A stretch of DNA of 64,000 nt, taken from contig CAXYEK010000001.1 in assembly GCA_964276235.1 (NCBI GenBank), positions 62,001 to 126,000 on the forward strand, written 5' to 3'. This DNA comes from SCGC-AAA076-P13 sp964276235. Lineage in GTDB: Bacteria; Pseudomonadota; Gammaproteobacteria; Magnimaribacterales; D2472. Under the pieces are notes generated by a model. The model was not told the origin of the DNA. It did not search any database and saw only the letters and a list, made by a program, of their open reading frames with translations. The translations under genes and the position numbers were made by a program. Below, in pieces: positions 8,862 to 17,211 of the stretch (positions are counted from its first letter, which is position 1; every line of letters begins with the position of its first letter).

Positions 8862-9677
8862 ATGCTTGTAGCTATTGATTTTGGAATTACTAATACTGAC
8901 ATAATTGTATGCAAAGAGAGTAAAAATCAATTCTTTTCATTACCTTCTGAAGAAATAAACGAAGACTTTATAATAAATATATTTAACTATATTGATGTAA
9001 AAATAAATGAAGTTAAAAAGATAGCAGTGACTGGCGGTAAATCTAGTGATCTTGATGATTATTTCAAAGAAATACCTCTTATTAAAGTAAATGAAGTTCA
9101 GGCCATTGGGCTTGGGGCGCGAGAAATTTATGGAATTAAAGATGAATCTTTTTTAGTCACTAGCGCAGGAACTGGAACAGCTTGTGTAGCCTTCTTTAAT
9201 GAACAATTTAATCATCTGGGCGGGATATCTGTTGGTGGCGGGACTCTTAAAGGATTATCTAATTTAATAATAAAGAATAATTCTGCTGAAGAGATTGATA
9301 ATTTGGCTATTCAAGGCAACAGAAACAATCTCGATGCCTTAATTGGAGAGGTTGTGAATGATATTGGAGCCTTACATCCAGAAATAACTGCTTCAAATTT
9401 TTCTAAAGCTGCGCAAATAACAAATCAATCAGATAAAGATATTGCTGCGTCTATATCAAATATGGTTGGTGAAGTTATTGGTACAATTTCATATTTAAAT
9501 GCCCTTCTCATTGGAGTTGATAAAGTATATTTCGTTGGAAGAATGTCTTTACTTCAATCAGTCAAAGATGGAATTGATAAAAGACTCAACTTAGCCAAAA
9601 TTCATGGTGTTTATGAAAGTAAAAGAGAATATGCTAATGCATTAGGCGCGCTTGCTTATTTAAAGGCTAATCCTTAA
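8862..9677 (+). CDS. coaW: Type II pantothenate kinase
   Basis: The protein has 271 residues with an actin/ASKHA-type kinase fold. It shows the phosphate-1 motif DFGITNTD near the N-terminus, an acidic residue E78 in VNEVQAIGLGA at the position of the catalytic Glu, the phosphate-2 motif SAGTGT, and the GGISVGGGTLKGL and QGNRNNLDA blocks found in Staphylococcus PanK-II. It should phosphorylate pantothenate in the first step of coenzyme A synthesis. The length equals the bacterial type II enzymes. Type I (CoaA) or type III (CoaX) is usual in gammaproteobacteria, so this is an unusual choice. It sits alone between two secreted or membrane proteins, 25 bp after the DUF305 gene. Confidence 0.85.
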   Translation: MLVAIDFGITNTDIIVCKESKNQFFSLPSEEINEDFIINIFNYIDVKINEVKKIAVTGGKSSDLDDYFKEIPLIKVNEVQAIGLGAREIYGIKDESFLVTSAGTGTACVAFFNEQFNHLGGISVGGGTLKGLSNLIIKNNSAEEIDNLAIQGNRNNLDALIGEVVNDIGALHPEITASNFSKAAQITNQSDKDIAASISNMVGEVIGTISYLNALLIGVDKVYFVGRMSLLQSVKDGIDKRLNLAKIHGVYESKREYANALGALAYLKANP

Positions 9678-9697
9678 AATCTCTACAGGAGAATTAT

Positions 9698-10975
9698 ATG
9701 TTAGAAGAAACTGCAGCTATTGTTACCGATAAGTCGTCAATTATCACATTTGCTGTGCCTGTCTTTTTTCTAATGATAATTATCGAGTACTGTTATGGTA
9801 GGTTCGTAGGTAAAGATACGTACAGATTGAATGATACCTTTACTAGCATCTCACTGGGTATGATAAGTAGATACCCTACTATGTTGAATCTTGGAGTTCA
9901 GAGTCTTATTTTTGTCTATATAGGCAAGTATTTAAACGTTGGCCTTTTATCAATGAAGAATCCTCTTACATGGATAATAGCCTTCCTTTTATATGATTTA
10001 TCATATTATTGGATGCATAGGATGCATCATGAAATAAAAATTTTATGGGCAACTCATAGTGTTCACCATCATGGAGAAGATTATAATCTTGCAACAGCAT
10101 TAAGACAGACAAGTACTGGATGGTTATGGAAATGGATTTTTTATATGCCAATGATAATTCTTGGAGTTCCAGGAGAAGTCTTTGTAACTGTTGCTGGTAT
10201 TAATCTGGTCTATCAATTTTGGGTTCATACAGAACATATAGGCCATTTAGGGTTCTTAGAAAAGATTTTTATTACGCCTATGAATCACGGTATACATCAC
10301 GCTAAAAATAAAGAGTACATAGATGCCAATTATGGTGGTGTTTTTATTATTTGGGATCGAATGTTTGGCACTTATACTGCAAGACTTGAAGACGTTACTC
10401 CTGTTTATGGAACAGTGAGTGCCTTAAAAAGTTTTAATCCTATATGGGCTAATACTCAAGTTTATACAAACATGATTAAAGATACTATTAAGACTAAAAA
10501 GCTTAGTGATAAAATTAAAATATGGTACTCAAGAACATACTGGAGACCTGAAGATTGTATTGAGGAAAAAGATCCAAAAGAATTCTATATAAAATATGAT
10601 CCGATCATAACTTCAGATATCAAAGTATTTTCTTTCTTCCAAATGCTTTTCACTATAATAGTCTCAGGCTCAGTTCTGTTTTTCCTTGCTCAGTTTTCTT
10701 ATAATGAGATAATAGCATTTGCTGTTTCTATCACTCTTCTAAGCTCTCTTACTGCAACATTACTACAAGGTAAACGTTATATGTATGCTGTAATTGTCGG
10801 CTTTTCTATTTTAGGAATTTTTGGTATTGAATTTTTTGGAATTTTGAACAGTACCTTACTTCCAACTCAGTTATTGATGAGCCAGTTTTTTGTAAATATA
10901 TTTGTGGTTGGCATGTTGTATCTGTATCAAGGATACAAAAATTTAATGCCGCTTAAAGACAGAAGAGTCCTATAA
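9698..10975 (+). CDS. Membrane fatty acid hydroxylase superfamily, alkylglycerol-monooxygenase-like
   Basis: The protein has 425 residues with several membrane segments. Three histidine boxes for a non-haem di-iron site are visible: H107-x2-HH (HRMHHE), H120-x2-HH (HSVHHHGEDYN) and H197-x2-HH (HGIHHAKN). The segment EDYNLATALRQT after the second box resembles the corresponding part of eukaryotic alkylglycerol monooxygenase (TMEM195), so ether lipid or fatty alcohol oxidation is a fair guess. Other superfamily members hydroxylate sterols or carotenoids. A good ribosome site (CAGGAG) precedes the ATG. A second homologue is encoded at 21014-22243. The C-terminal 100 residues form four or so further hydrophobic helices. 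Confidence 0.8.
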   Translation: MLEETAAIVTDKSSIITFAVPVFFLMIIIEYCYGRFVGKDTYRLNDTFTSISLGMISRYPTMLNLGVQSLIFVYIGKYLNVGLLSMKNPLTWIIAFLLYDLSYYWMHRMHHEIKILWATHSVHHHGEDYNLATALRQTSTGWLWKWIFYMPMIILGVPGEVFVTVAGINLVYQFWVHTEHIGHLGFLEKIFITPMNHGIHHAKNKEYIDANYGGVFIIWDRMFGTYTARLEDVTPVYGTVSALKSFNPIWANTQVYTNMIKDTIKTKKLSDKIKIWYSRTYWRPEDCIEEKDPKEFYIKYDPIITSDIKVFSFFQMLFTIIVSGSVLFFLAQFSYNEIIAFAVSITLLSSLTATLLQGKRYMYAVIVGFSILGIFGIEFFGILNSTLLPTQLLMSQFFVNIFVVGMLYLYQGYKNLMPLKDRRVL

Positions 10976-10977
10976 AT

Positions 10978-11706
10978 CTAACCAGATGTCTCTTTTGCAG
11001 GAACGCCTGCAACGGTAGTATTATTAGCTACATCCTTTAAAACTAAACTTCCTGCAGCTACTACAGCCCCTTCTCCAATTGTTATGTTTCCAAGGATTGT
11101 GCTTGCAGCATAGATTGAAGCACCTTTTGAGATATTAGGATGTCGTTTTCCAGATTCATAACCTTTACCACCAAGAGTTACTCCCTGAAATATTGATACC
11201 TGAGTTTCAATCTCAGTTGTTTCACCTATAACAACTCCAGTAGCGTGATCAATCATTACACCTCCAGCAATCTTTGCAGCTGGATGGATATCAACTCCAA
11301 AAACTTCTGATGCTCTATTTTGAAGAAATAAAGCCATAGTATGTCTATCGTTTTCCCATAAACAATTAGCTGCACGATATGTTGCTAAGCCTAAGAATCC
11401 TTTGTAAAAAAGTAAGGGCGTAGAAATATAATTACAAGCTGGGTCATTAGCTTTAAAAAATCTTAAGTCTGCTTCTAGTGATAGCTCAATATCATCACAA
11501 TCTCTATATACATCTAGTATAAATTTCTTAATATCCATAGCTGACAATGCGTCGCTGTGTAATTTAGATGCAAGAATCGAAGCTACCGCTGCAAGCAGAT
11601 CTCTTTGAGATAGTATTAGAGAATATAAAAAAGACCCAAGAGAAGGCTCGGCATCAACTCTAAGATGTATCTCATGTTGTATTTCTTTCCATAACTCTCT
11701 GTCCAT
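10978..11706 (-). CDS. cysE: Serine O-acetyltransferase
   Basis: The protein has 242 residues. The N-terminal helical domain (about residues 1-135) is followed by a left-handed beta-helix of hexapeptide repeats (about 140-235). The catalytic stretch DHATGVVIGETTEIE and the following GVTLGGKG are conserved. It acetylates L-serine with acetyl-CoA to give O-acetylserine, the carbon skeleton for cysteine. The C-terminus ends in PAKETSG, without the Ile that docks into cysteine synthase in enteric enzymes, so the classical synthase complex may not form (inference). It is convergent with the AGMO-like gene, with only 2 bp between the stop codons, and lies downstream of katG behind a hairpin. Confidence 0.92.
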   Translation of the reverse strand: MDRELWKEIQHEIHLRVDAEPSLGSFLYSLILSQRDLLAAVASILASKLHSDALSAMDIKKFILDVYRDCDDIELSLEADLRFFKANDPACNYISTPLLFYKGFLGLATYRAANCLWENDRHTMALFLQNRASEVFGVDIHPAAKIAGGVMIDHATGVVIGETTEIETQVSIFQGVTLGGKGYESGKRHPNISKGASIYAASTILGNITIGEGAVVAAGSLVLKDVANNTTVAGVPAKETSG

Positions 11707-11755
11707 AGTATGAGGATTATAGTCGTATTATCTGATTTGAGAAATAAAGATAAAT

Positions 11756-11782
11756 ATTTGGGTGATTCTAAATCACCCAAAT
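11756..11782 (-). terminator. Hairpin after katG, likely Rho-independent terminator
   Basis: Perfect 12-bp inverted repeat (ATTTGGGTGATT and its complement) with a 3-nt loop, 10 bases after the katG stop on the minus strand, followed by a moderately T-rich stretch. It separates katG from cysE. Confidence 0.7.
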
Positions 11783-11791
11783 TTAAATTTC

Positions 11792-13942
11792 TTAAGTATC
11801 GAAGCGATCTGCATTCATGACTTTGTTCCAAGAAGATATAAAGTCATTTGTAAATTTATCTTTAGCATCATGTGAGGCATAAACCTCAGCCAAAGCTCTT
11901 AATTGCGAGTTAGATCCAAAAACAAGATCTGCTCGTGATGCAGTTCTAATACTTTCTCCTGAAACTCTATCAAAGCCTTCGTATGAGTTACCAGTTCCAT
12001 TTGGTTTCCATTCTACTGACATGTCTAATAGAGTACTAAAATGATCATTAGTTAAAGTATTTACATTATCTGTATATACGCCATAACCATTAGAACTAAT
12101 TCCTAAAGATCTCATTCCACCAAGCAATACAGTCATTTCAGGAGCTGTAAGGCCTAATAATTGTGCTTTATCCAACATCATTTCTTCAGGTGAAACATTG
12201 ATACCTGACTTATGGAAATTTCTAAATCCGTCAGAGTGAGGTTCTAGAACAGCAAATGAATCTGCATCGGTTTGATCTTGAGAAGCATCGCCTCTTCCCG
12301 GCATAAACGGAACCTTAGATCCAGTTGCCATTTCAATTCCAACATTACCAGCTAAAACTATTACATCTGCAATTGATGCACCTGTTTCATCAGATATATT
12401 TTCATAAACACTCAAAACTTTTTGAAGCTGTTCTGGCTTATTAACTTCCCAATCTTTCTGAGGCTCTAATCTGATTCGCGATCCATTTGCACCACCTCTC
12501 ATATCAGATGCTCGGTAAGTAGAGGCACTTGCCCAAGCTGTTTCAACCATCTCTTGGATTGTCAGGCCACTTTCTTTTATTTTTACAGAAACTGAATCAA
12601 CGTCATAGTCTGTTTTTCCAGACGGAACAGGATCCATCCATATTCTTTCCTCATCAGGAACTTCAGGACCCATATATCTTGTTTTAGGTCCCATATCTCT
12701 ATGAAGCAACTTAAACCAAGCTTCTGCAAAAGCATCAGCAAACTCTTCAGGGTTTTCATGGAAATGCTTAGAGATTTTTTTGTATTCAGGATCTTCGCGA
12801 AGCGCTATATCTGCTGTTGTCATCATTGTTGGTACTTTTACAGATGCATCTTCAGCATCTGGAGCTAAATCTTCATCTTTTGGATTTATAGCATGCCAAA
12901 CTTTAGCACCTGCAGGAGTATCAACAAGTTCCCACTCATAACCAAACAATAAATCAAAATAACCATTATCCCATTGAGTAGGATTTGCAGTCCAAGCCCC
13001 TTCAAATCCACTAGTAATAGTATCCCTACCCTTACCTGATGCATAAGAACTTAACCAACCTAATCCCATTTTTTCAAGAGCTCCACCTTCTGGTTCAACA
13101 CCAACGTTATCATCTGGACCAGCTCCATGACCTTTTCCAAAAGTATGCCCACCGGCAACTAGTGCAACAGTCTCATAATCATTCATTGCCATTCTACCAA
13201 AGGTAGTCCTAACATCATGAGCACTTGCAAGCGGGTCTGGATTTCCATCAGGGCCCTGTGGATTAACATAAATTAAACCCATTTGAACAGCGCCTAACGG
13301 CATATCTAACGACTCTCTATCATCATTACTTTCGTATCTATTATTTTCAAGCCATTCTTTTTCTAGTCCCCAATGAATATCTTCTTCAGGAGCCCATATA
13401 TCCGGACGACCACCACTGAAACCAAATGTTTTACCGCCCATAGATTCTATAGCCACATTACCAGCAAGAATTAATAGATCCGCCCAGCTAATTTGCTTAC
13501 CGTATTTTTGTTTAATTGGCCAAAGCAGCCTTCTTGCTTTATCTAAATTCCCATTGTCAGGCCAACTATTTAGAGGTGCAAATCGTTGAGCACCTGTTCC
13601 ACCGCCACCTCTTCCATCTGTACTTCTATAAGTTCCAGCTGCGTGCCAGGTCATTCTTATAAAAAAAGGACCATAATGCCCATAATCAGCTGGCCACCAA
13701 TCTTGTGAATCTGTCATTAATGCGTTTAAATCTTTTTTTAATCCGTCGTAATCTATTTTTGAGAATTCTTCTTGGTAATCAAACTCTTCTTCCATAGGAT
13801 TTGATTTACTATCATGTTGATGAAGAATATTGAGGTTTAGATTATTTGGCCACCAATCACGAACTGACGTGCTGCTTGCACTATTATTTGTAGTTGCAGC
13901 CCCATGCATTACCGGACATTTACCTTCGCTTTCATTACTCAT
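11792..13942 (-). CDS. katG: Catalase-peroxidase
   Basis: The protein has 716 residues from the ATG at 13942, chosen because an AGGAGG ribosome site lies 8 bases upstream of it; an upstream start at 13966 would lie before this site. The distal haem triad is R96-W99-H100 (RMTWHAAGTYR). The proximal histidine is in VAGGHTFGKGHG. The YVNPQGPDG stretch holds the tyrosine of the Met-Tyr-Trp adduct typical of KatG. Two homologous peroxidase halves are present, as usual. The enzyme removes H2O2 in the cytoplasm. With Ni-SOD (20.2 kb) it forms the visible defence against reactive oxygen. No oxyR or recognisable OxyR site is visible. It appears richer in GC than its neighbours, which may reflect its conserved coding sequence or transfer. 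Confidence 0.97.
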   Translation of the reverse strand: MSNESEGKCPVMHGAATTNNSASSTSVRDWWPNNLNLNILHQHDSKSNPMEEEFDYQEEFSKIDYDGLKKDLNALMTDSQDWWPADYGHYGPFFIRMTWHAAGTYRSTDGRGGGGTGAQRFAPLNSWPDNGNLDKARRLLWPIKQKYGKQISWADLLILAGNVAIESMGGKTFGFSGGRPDIWAPEEDIHWGLEKEWLENNRYESNDDRESLDMPLGAVQMGLIYVNPQGPDGNPDPLASAHDVRTTFGRMAMNDYETVALVAGGHTFGKGHGAGPDDNVGVEPEGGALEKMGLGWLSSYASGKGRDTITSGFEGAWTANPTQWDNGYFDLLFGYEWELVDTPAGAKVWHAINPKDEDLAPDAEDASVKVPTMMTTADIALREDPEYKKISKHFHENPEEFADAFAEAWFKLLHRDMGPKTRYMGPEVPDEERIWMDPVPSGKTDYDVDSVSVKIKESGLTIQEMVETAWASASTYRASDMRGGANGSRIRLEPQKDWEVNKPEQLQKVLSVYENISDETGASIADVIVLAGNVGIEMATGSKVPFMPGRGDASQDQTDADSFAVLEPHSDGFRNFHKSGINVSPEEMMLDKAQLLGLTAPEMTVLLGGMRSLGISSNGYGVYTDNVNTLTNDHFSTLLDMSVEWKPNGTGNSYEGFDRVSGESIRTASRADLVFGSNSQLRALAEVYASHDAKDKFTNDFISSWNKVMNADRFDT

Positions 13943-14014
13943 TTGTGGTTTTCCTCCTACGAACAAACACTATATAAATTTTTAATATTATAAATATAAC
14001 AAAAAAAGAACATA

Positions 14015-14045
14015 AATAAACATATGAAATATATATATGTTTATT
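14015..14045 (-). terminator. AT-rich hairpin downstream of tRNA-Ala
   Basis: An 11-bp perfect inverted repeat (AATAAACATAT / ATATGTTTATT) lies 9 bases past the tRNA 3' end on the minus strand. A TTTTTTT run follows within about 15 bases, consistent with a factor-independent terminator. Confidence 0.55.
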
Positions 14046-14053
14046 ATAAAAAA

Positions 14054-14129
14054 TGGTGGAGCTACGCGGGATCGAACCGCGGACCCCCTGCTTGCAAAGC
14101 AGGTGCTCTCCCAGCTGAGCTATAGCCCC
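14054..14129 (-). tRNA. tRNA-Ala (anticodon TGC)
   Basis: The minus strand reads GGGGCTATAGCTCAGCTGGG at the 5' end, with an anticodon loop TTTGCAA (anticodon TGC), a T-arm GGTTCGATCC and an encoded 3' CCA. The acceptor stem GGGGCTA pairs with TAGCTCC with one G-T pair. It is not inside an rRNA operon here; it stands between katG and the TonB receptor. Confidence 0.97.
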
Positions 14130-14204
14130 ATTATGGAACGTAATTGTACTTTATTACTATTGAATTTGCATACCCTCATTCATAAACATCAGGTATTTTC
14201 AAAA

Positions 14205-14234
14205 AAAAAGGTGAGTATTTCTACTCACCTTTTT
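14205..14234 (-). terminator. Strong terminator after the Fur-controlled TonB receptor
   Basis: Perfect 13-bp stem (AAAAAGGTGAGTA and its complement) with a TTTC/GAAA loop, 16 bases after the receptor stop codon. On the minus strand the stem is followed by a run of nine T. This is a textbook Rho-independent terminator. Confidence 0.9.
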
Positions 14235-14249
14235 AAGATCTAAGTTAAA

Positions 14250-16454
14250 TTAGAAATTCATTGAAAAACCAACTTTCAAAGTTGCTGGCTTCTGTGATCT
14301 TGCGCCTTCTGAAGGTGCTCTTGAAATAATATCTTCACTATCAAAAACATTTTCCATAATCATATATACATTCACTGTTTCTGTGACTGCTTTTCTTAGA
14401 TTTAGATCTACATAACTATGCTCTTCGATTTGATTATAAGTTCCACAAGCTGCTAGCGAACAAGAGCTTCCAACACTTACTAATCTCATATTGCCGCTAA
14501 GTCCATTATCAGTAATGAAACCAGCAACTAAAGACATCTGTGAATCAGGAATATATGGCAAGCTATCACCTGCTGCAACTGTTCCAAAGTAATCACTATC
14601 TGAACTATTTAAAAATTCAGAATCTGTTGATGTGTAAGTTACTGCTATAGGATAAGTTACTCCGTTGTCGCCTTCAAATATCCATGAACCGTTAAATTCA
14701 AGACCGCTAACATCAGCAGCTCCACCACTAAAGACAGCGGATTCATTTGCATCACAAGATGCTCCACTTACAAGAGTACATTCAGCAGCTAAGTTTGAGT
14801 ATTCACTTGAAAAGTAGAAAGCTTCTATATTAGTTGAACCTTCAGAATATCTGACACCAAACTCAGTGTTATCAGCTTCTTCTGGATCAGCTCCAAACAT
14901 TGGAGTCATACCTTGATGGAACCCAGCTACTAATACCATGTTCTCATTAAGCTCGTATGTAGCTCCTAAACTTGAAGTTGTATGATCATTCGCAGCGAAT
15001 GTATCTCTAACAATAGTTTCTCTTACTGCAGTTAGATTTGGTCCTGCGCCTTCTTCCCATCTTCTGTGACGCTGATCATAATCCTCTGATCTGTAGCCAA
15101 CTGTGACTGCAAGCTTACCAAAATCCATAGTATCTTCTAGATAGTATGATGTTGCACTAGACTCTCTTAATCTATTATTACTTCCACCTAGTCCTCTATA
15201 CCCATATAGTGCTGAAAGTGATTTTGCAGATTGATCAGCATATTCGTATGCTTGAACTCTACTTTCTGAATCTTCCATATCTCTGTAACCTACAGTTAAG
15301 GCATGAATACCAATATCTGTAGATACATTAAACTGATACCCTTCATTTGTGTAATATCTGTTGTTATGTTTATATTCGATTTCAACTGCAAGTTCACCAT
15401 CGAGGATAGCTTGTGCATTAGCACTACCATTATTAGCATCACTAATTAACTCATTGATATCATCTCTTTGGCCATGCTCTGAATCATTATTAAAGTCACT
15501 AACTTTGAACCAATCTCTATGGTAATCATTACTCCATGAAGTAAATACAACATCGAAATTATCAAAATCACCAACATAAGTTAATGAAGTTTGCTCACCA
15601 TCATTCATCATTTTGTCATACGCTGTAGCCATATATCTTAATCTAGCATTTGACATAAAACTTGATTGAGAAAGGCCTACATAAGATTGATTTGAAGTTT
15701 CATCTATATCAACCATTTTGAATGTTAAAGAGTGATTTCCAGACTCATATCTTGCTTTAAGCATTAAGTCAGATTTATCAAAACCTGTATCTCCACCAAC
15801 ATGAGCAATTTTATCGAAACCATCACTAGAATGTTCATGAACTTCCACTAAAGCACCAAATGCACCTTGTGTAGCTCCATAATATGCATGAGTTCTAGAC
15901 ATTCCGTTTTGTCCAAGTTCTTGAACAAATTTACCTGAATTAACTTCAGGAATTGGAGTACTTATTAAGTTGATTGCACCACCAATTGTCTGTGGCCCTT
16001 GTGAAACTGCAGCTGGTCCTTTTAGGACTTCTACAGAATGTATTCTTCCAGTTGTTGGAAAGTAGTAAGCTGCAGAAGAAGTATATGGGGAAGGAGCTAC
16101 CAGAACACCATCTTCCATAATTGTTACTTTTCCAGATCTCTCTATAGCTGTTCCTCTAATTGAAATATTTGGTCTAAGTCCATAACCTTCTTCTGTTCTC
16201 ATGAACATGCCTGGAACAGCAGATAAAATCTTTGCAATATCTGTATCCATTGCTTTTTGAAGGTCTTCATTAGATATAACAGCACCAGAGCCTGCTAAAT
16301 CCTTAACGTCATCTTTAGACCCGATAATTGTTACTGATTCTACGTCAGATGCATCTGCTGCATTTACGTCAAACGCAAATGAAGAAACTACTAATGCTCC
16401 AATCAATAATAGTGCAGACCTATCTTCAACTATTCTGTTTAAAATCTTATTCAT
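14250..16454 (-). CDS. TonB-dependent outer membrane receptor, FecA-like, Fur-controlled
   Basis: The protein has 734 residues. A signal peptide (core ALLLIGALVVSSFAFDVNA) leads to a plug domain (about residues 45-165) with RPNISIRGTAIERSG, IMEDGVLVAPSPY and EVLKGPAAVSQGPQTIGGAINLI, then a beta-barrel ending in aromatic Phe (SMNF). These plug motifs are those of FecA-like receptors, which import ferric citrate or other ferric chelates. A Fur-type box and a -35/-10 promoter lie upstream (16593-16622), so it should be iron-repressed. The ribosome site AGAGGT is 6 bases from the ATG. The leader is unusual (see 16479-16589). The ligand is uncertain: ferric citrate is only the nearest analogy. Confidence 0.88.
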   Translation of the reverse strand: MNKILNRIVEDRSALLLIGALVVSSFAFDVNAADASDVESVTIIGSKDDVKDLAGSGAVISNEDLQKAMDTDIAKILSAVPGMFMRTEEGYGLRPNISIRGTAIERSGKVTIMEDGVLVAPSPYTSSAAYYFPTTGRIHSVEVLKGPAAVSQGPQTIGGAINLISTPIPEVNSGKFVQELGQNGMSRTHAYYGATQGAFGALVEVHEHSSDGFDKIAHVGGDTGFDKSDLMLKARYESGNHSLTFKMVDIDETSNQSYVGLSQSSFMSNARLRYMATAYDKMMNDGEQTSLTYVGDFDNFDVVFTSWSNDYHRDWFKVSDFNNDSEHGQRDDINELISDANNGSANAQAILDGELAVEIEYKHNNRYYTNEGYQFNVSTDIGIHALTVGYRDMEDSESRVQAYEYADQSAKSLSALYGYRGLGGSNNRLRESSATSYYLEDTMDFGKLAVTVGYRSEDYDQRHRRWEEGAGPNLTAVRETIVRDTFAANDHTTSSLGATYELNENMVLVAGFHQGMTPMFGADPEEADNTEFGVRYSEGSTNIEAFYFSSEYSNLAAECTLVSGASCDANESAVFSGGAADVSGLEFNGSWIFEGDNGVTYPIAVTYTSTDSEFLNSSDSDYFGTVAAGDSLPYIPDSQMSLVAGFITDNGLSGNMRLVSVGSSCSLAACGTYNQIEEHSYVDLNLRKAVTETVNVYMIMENVFDSEDIISRAPSEGARSQKPATLKVGFSMNF

Positions 16455-16478
16455 ATTTTTACCTCTTATAAAAAATTG

Positions 16479-16589
16479 GTTCTTGAAAGTCGCTTATGTC
16501 TCACCTTTGTCTTTTTGATTTTCGTAGGAGGAAATCACAAAAAAACTGCACACTTTCAGGGGATATAAAAACAAGCGACCTTCAAGAAC
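16479..16589 (-). promoter_or_regulatory. Structured 5' leader of the TonB receptor mRNA: 17-bp long-range stem
   Basis: Bases 16573-16589 and 16479-16495 are inverted repeats of 17 positions with one G-T type mismatch (GTTCTTGAAGGTCGCTT on the minus strand against AAGCGACTTTCAAGAAC). They enclose 77 bases, which hold a small extra hairpin (GATTT...AAATC) and a TCCTCC run that could base-pair with a purine-rich ribosome site. The predicted transcription start falls at the first arm, so the stem would close the extreme 5' end of the mRNA about 15 bases before the ribosome site. I do not recognise a known riboswitch class. Role inferred: translation control or mRNA stability. Confidence 0.6.
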
Positions 16590-16592
16590 TTG

Positions 16593-16622
16593 AATGATAA
16601 TGATTCTCATTTGCAATTGCAA
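16593..16622 (-). promoter_or_regulatory. Promoter with Fur box for the TonB receptor
   Basis: On the minus strand, TTGCAA (16617-16622), a 17-bp spacer and TATCAT (16594-16599) form a sigma-70 promoter. The stretch AATGATAATGATTCTCATT at 16593-16611 is close to the Fur consensus and covers the spacer and -10, so bound Fur with iron should block transcription. Confidence 0.8.
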
Positions 16623-16654
16623 CCCTTTTCTATAAAATAAATGAGAATCAATTA
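16611..16654 (+). promoter_or_regulatory. Promoter and second Fur-type box for the P19-like gene
   Basis: On the plus strand, TTGCAA (16611-16616), a 16-bp spacer and TAAAAT (16633-16638) are a possible promoter. AAATGAGAATCAATTA at 16639-16654, directly after the -10, is a second Fur-like site. The two divergent genes thus share an iron-responsive region of about 60 bp. Confidence 0.6.
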
Positions 16655-16665
16655 CATATTTAAAA

Positions 16666-17208
16666 ATGATCGATAGACTTCCAATTAGCATTTTATTATT
16701 AATAACTTTTTTAGTTTCTTTTTCATTGCTTTCAGAAGAAATGATAATAGGTAGGGAAAGTATCTCTCCAGGAATCGATATAGTTTTTGAAGCTGCACCA
16801 AAAGATATCGTCTTTCCTTTAGATAGTTTTTTATCTGAATCAGAGACTAATATACACATAGAGATGTTGGCTAATTGGTCTGAGGATGCTCCAGAAGGAT
16901 CTCCCGTAGGAGGATTTATAGCCTACTTAAATGTATTTGCAATTATAAGTAATGACTTGGGAGATAGTCTAAAAGTTAATTTATCTCCTCACTTAAATCT
17001 TTCAGATAACTTTCATTACGCTCAGAATATCAAGCTTCCAGGCTCAATCGATGACACATATGAAATAACTTTTGAAATATATCTACCCAAAGATACTCTT
17101 GGCATTCATTACGATTGGAAAAATTCAATAGGAAGCTTTTTGCCTATTAATAAATTTACTTATAAAAATTTAAACTTCAAAAAAATATCTTTAATGACAA
17201 GAAGGTAA
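16666..17208 (+). CDS. Periplasmic iron-transport-associated protein, P19/FetP/Tp34-like
   Basis: The protein has 180 residues with a hydrophobic N-terminal signal (ISILLLITFLVSFSLLSEE). The mature part aligns by eye with Campylobacter P19 (PF10634): H64-x-E66 (NIHIE), P108-H109, D114, H117 (HYA) and H148 (GIHYDW) occupy the positions of the P19 copper ligands His, Glu, Met, Asp, His and His. The Met ligand is replaced by His (H109). P19 proteins support ferrous or ferric iron uptake together with an Ftr1-type permease, none of which is in view. It faces the FecA-like receptor across a Fur-box region, so both are probably iron-regulated. Convergent with doxX, 3 bp apart. Confidence 0.72.
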   Translation: MIDRLPISILLLITFLVSFSLLSEEMIIGRESISPGIDIVFEAAPKDIVFPLDSFLSESETNIHIEMLANWSEDAPEGSPVGGFIAYLNVFAIISNDLGDSLKVNLSPHLNLSDNFHYAQNIKLPGSIDDTYEITFEIYLPKDTLGIHYDWKNSIGSFLPINKFTYKNLNFKKISLMTRR

Positions 17209-17211
17209 AAA

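Noticed and set aside
14037..14243. 68-codon plus-strand ORF across the tRNA-Ala gene
   Set aside because: It is the antisense of a well-formed tRNA and a terminator; the product has no family features.
16479..16589. Known riboswitch in the TonB receptor leader
   Set aside because: No cobalamin-box or TPP-type core sequence is visible, so only an unnamed structured leader is claimed.
16494..16859. 121-codon minus-strand ORF upstream of the TonB receptor
   Set aside because: It is antisense to the P19-like gene and runs through the promoter and leader; no ribosome site.
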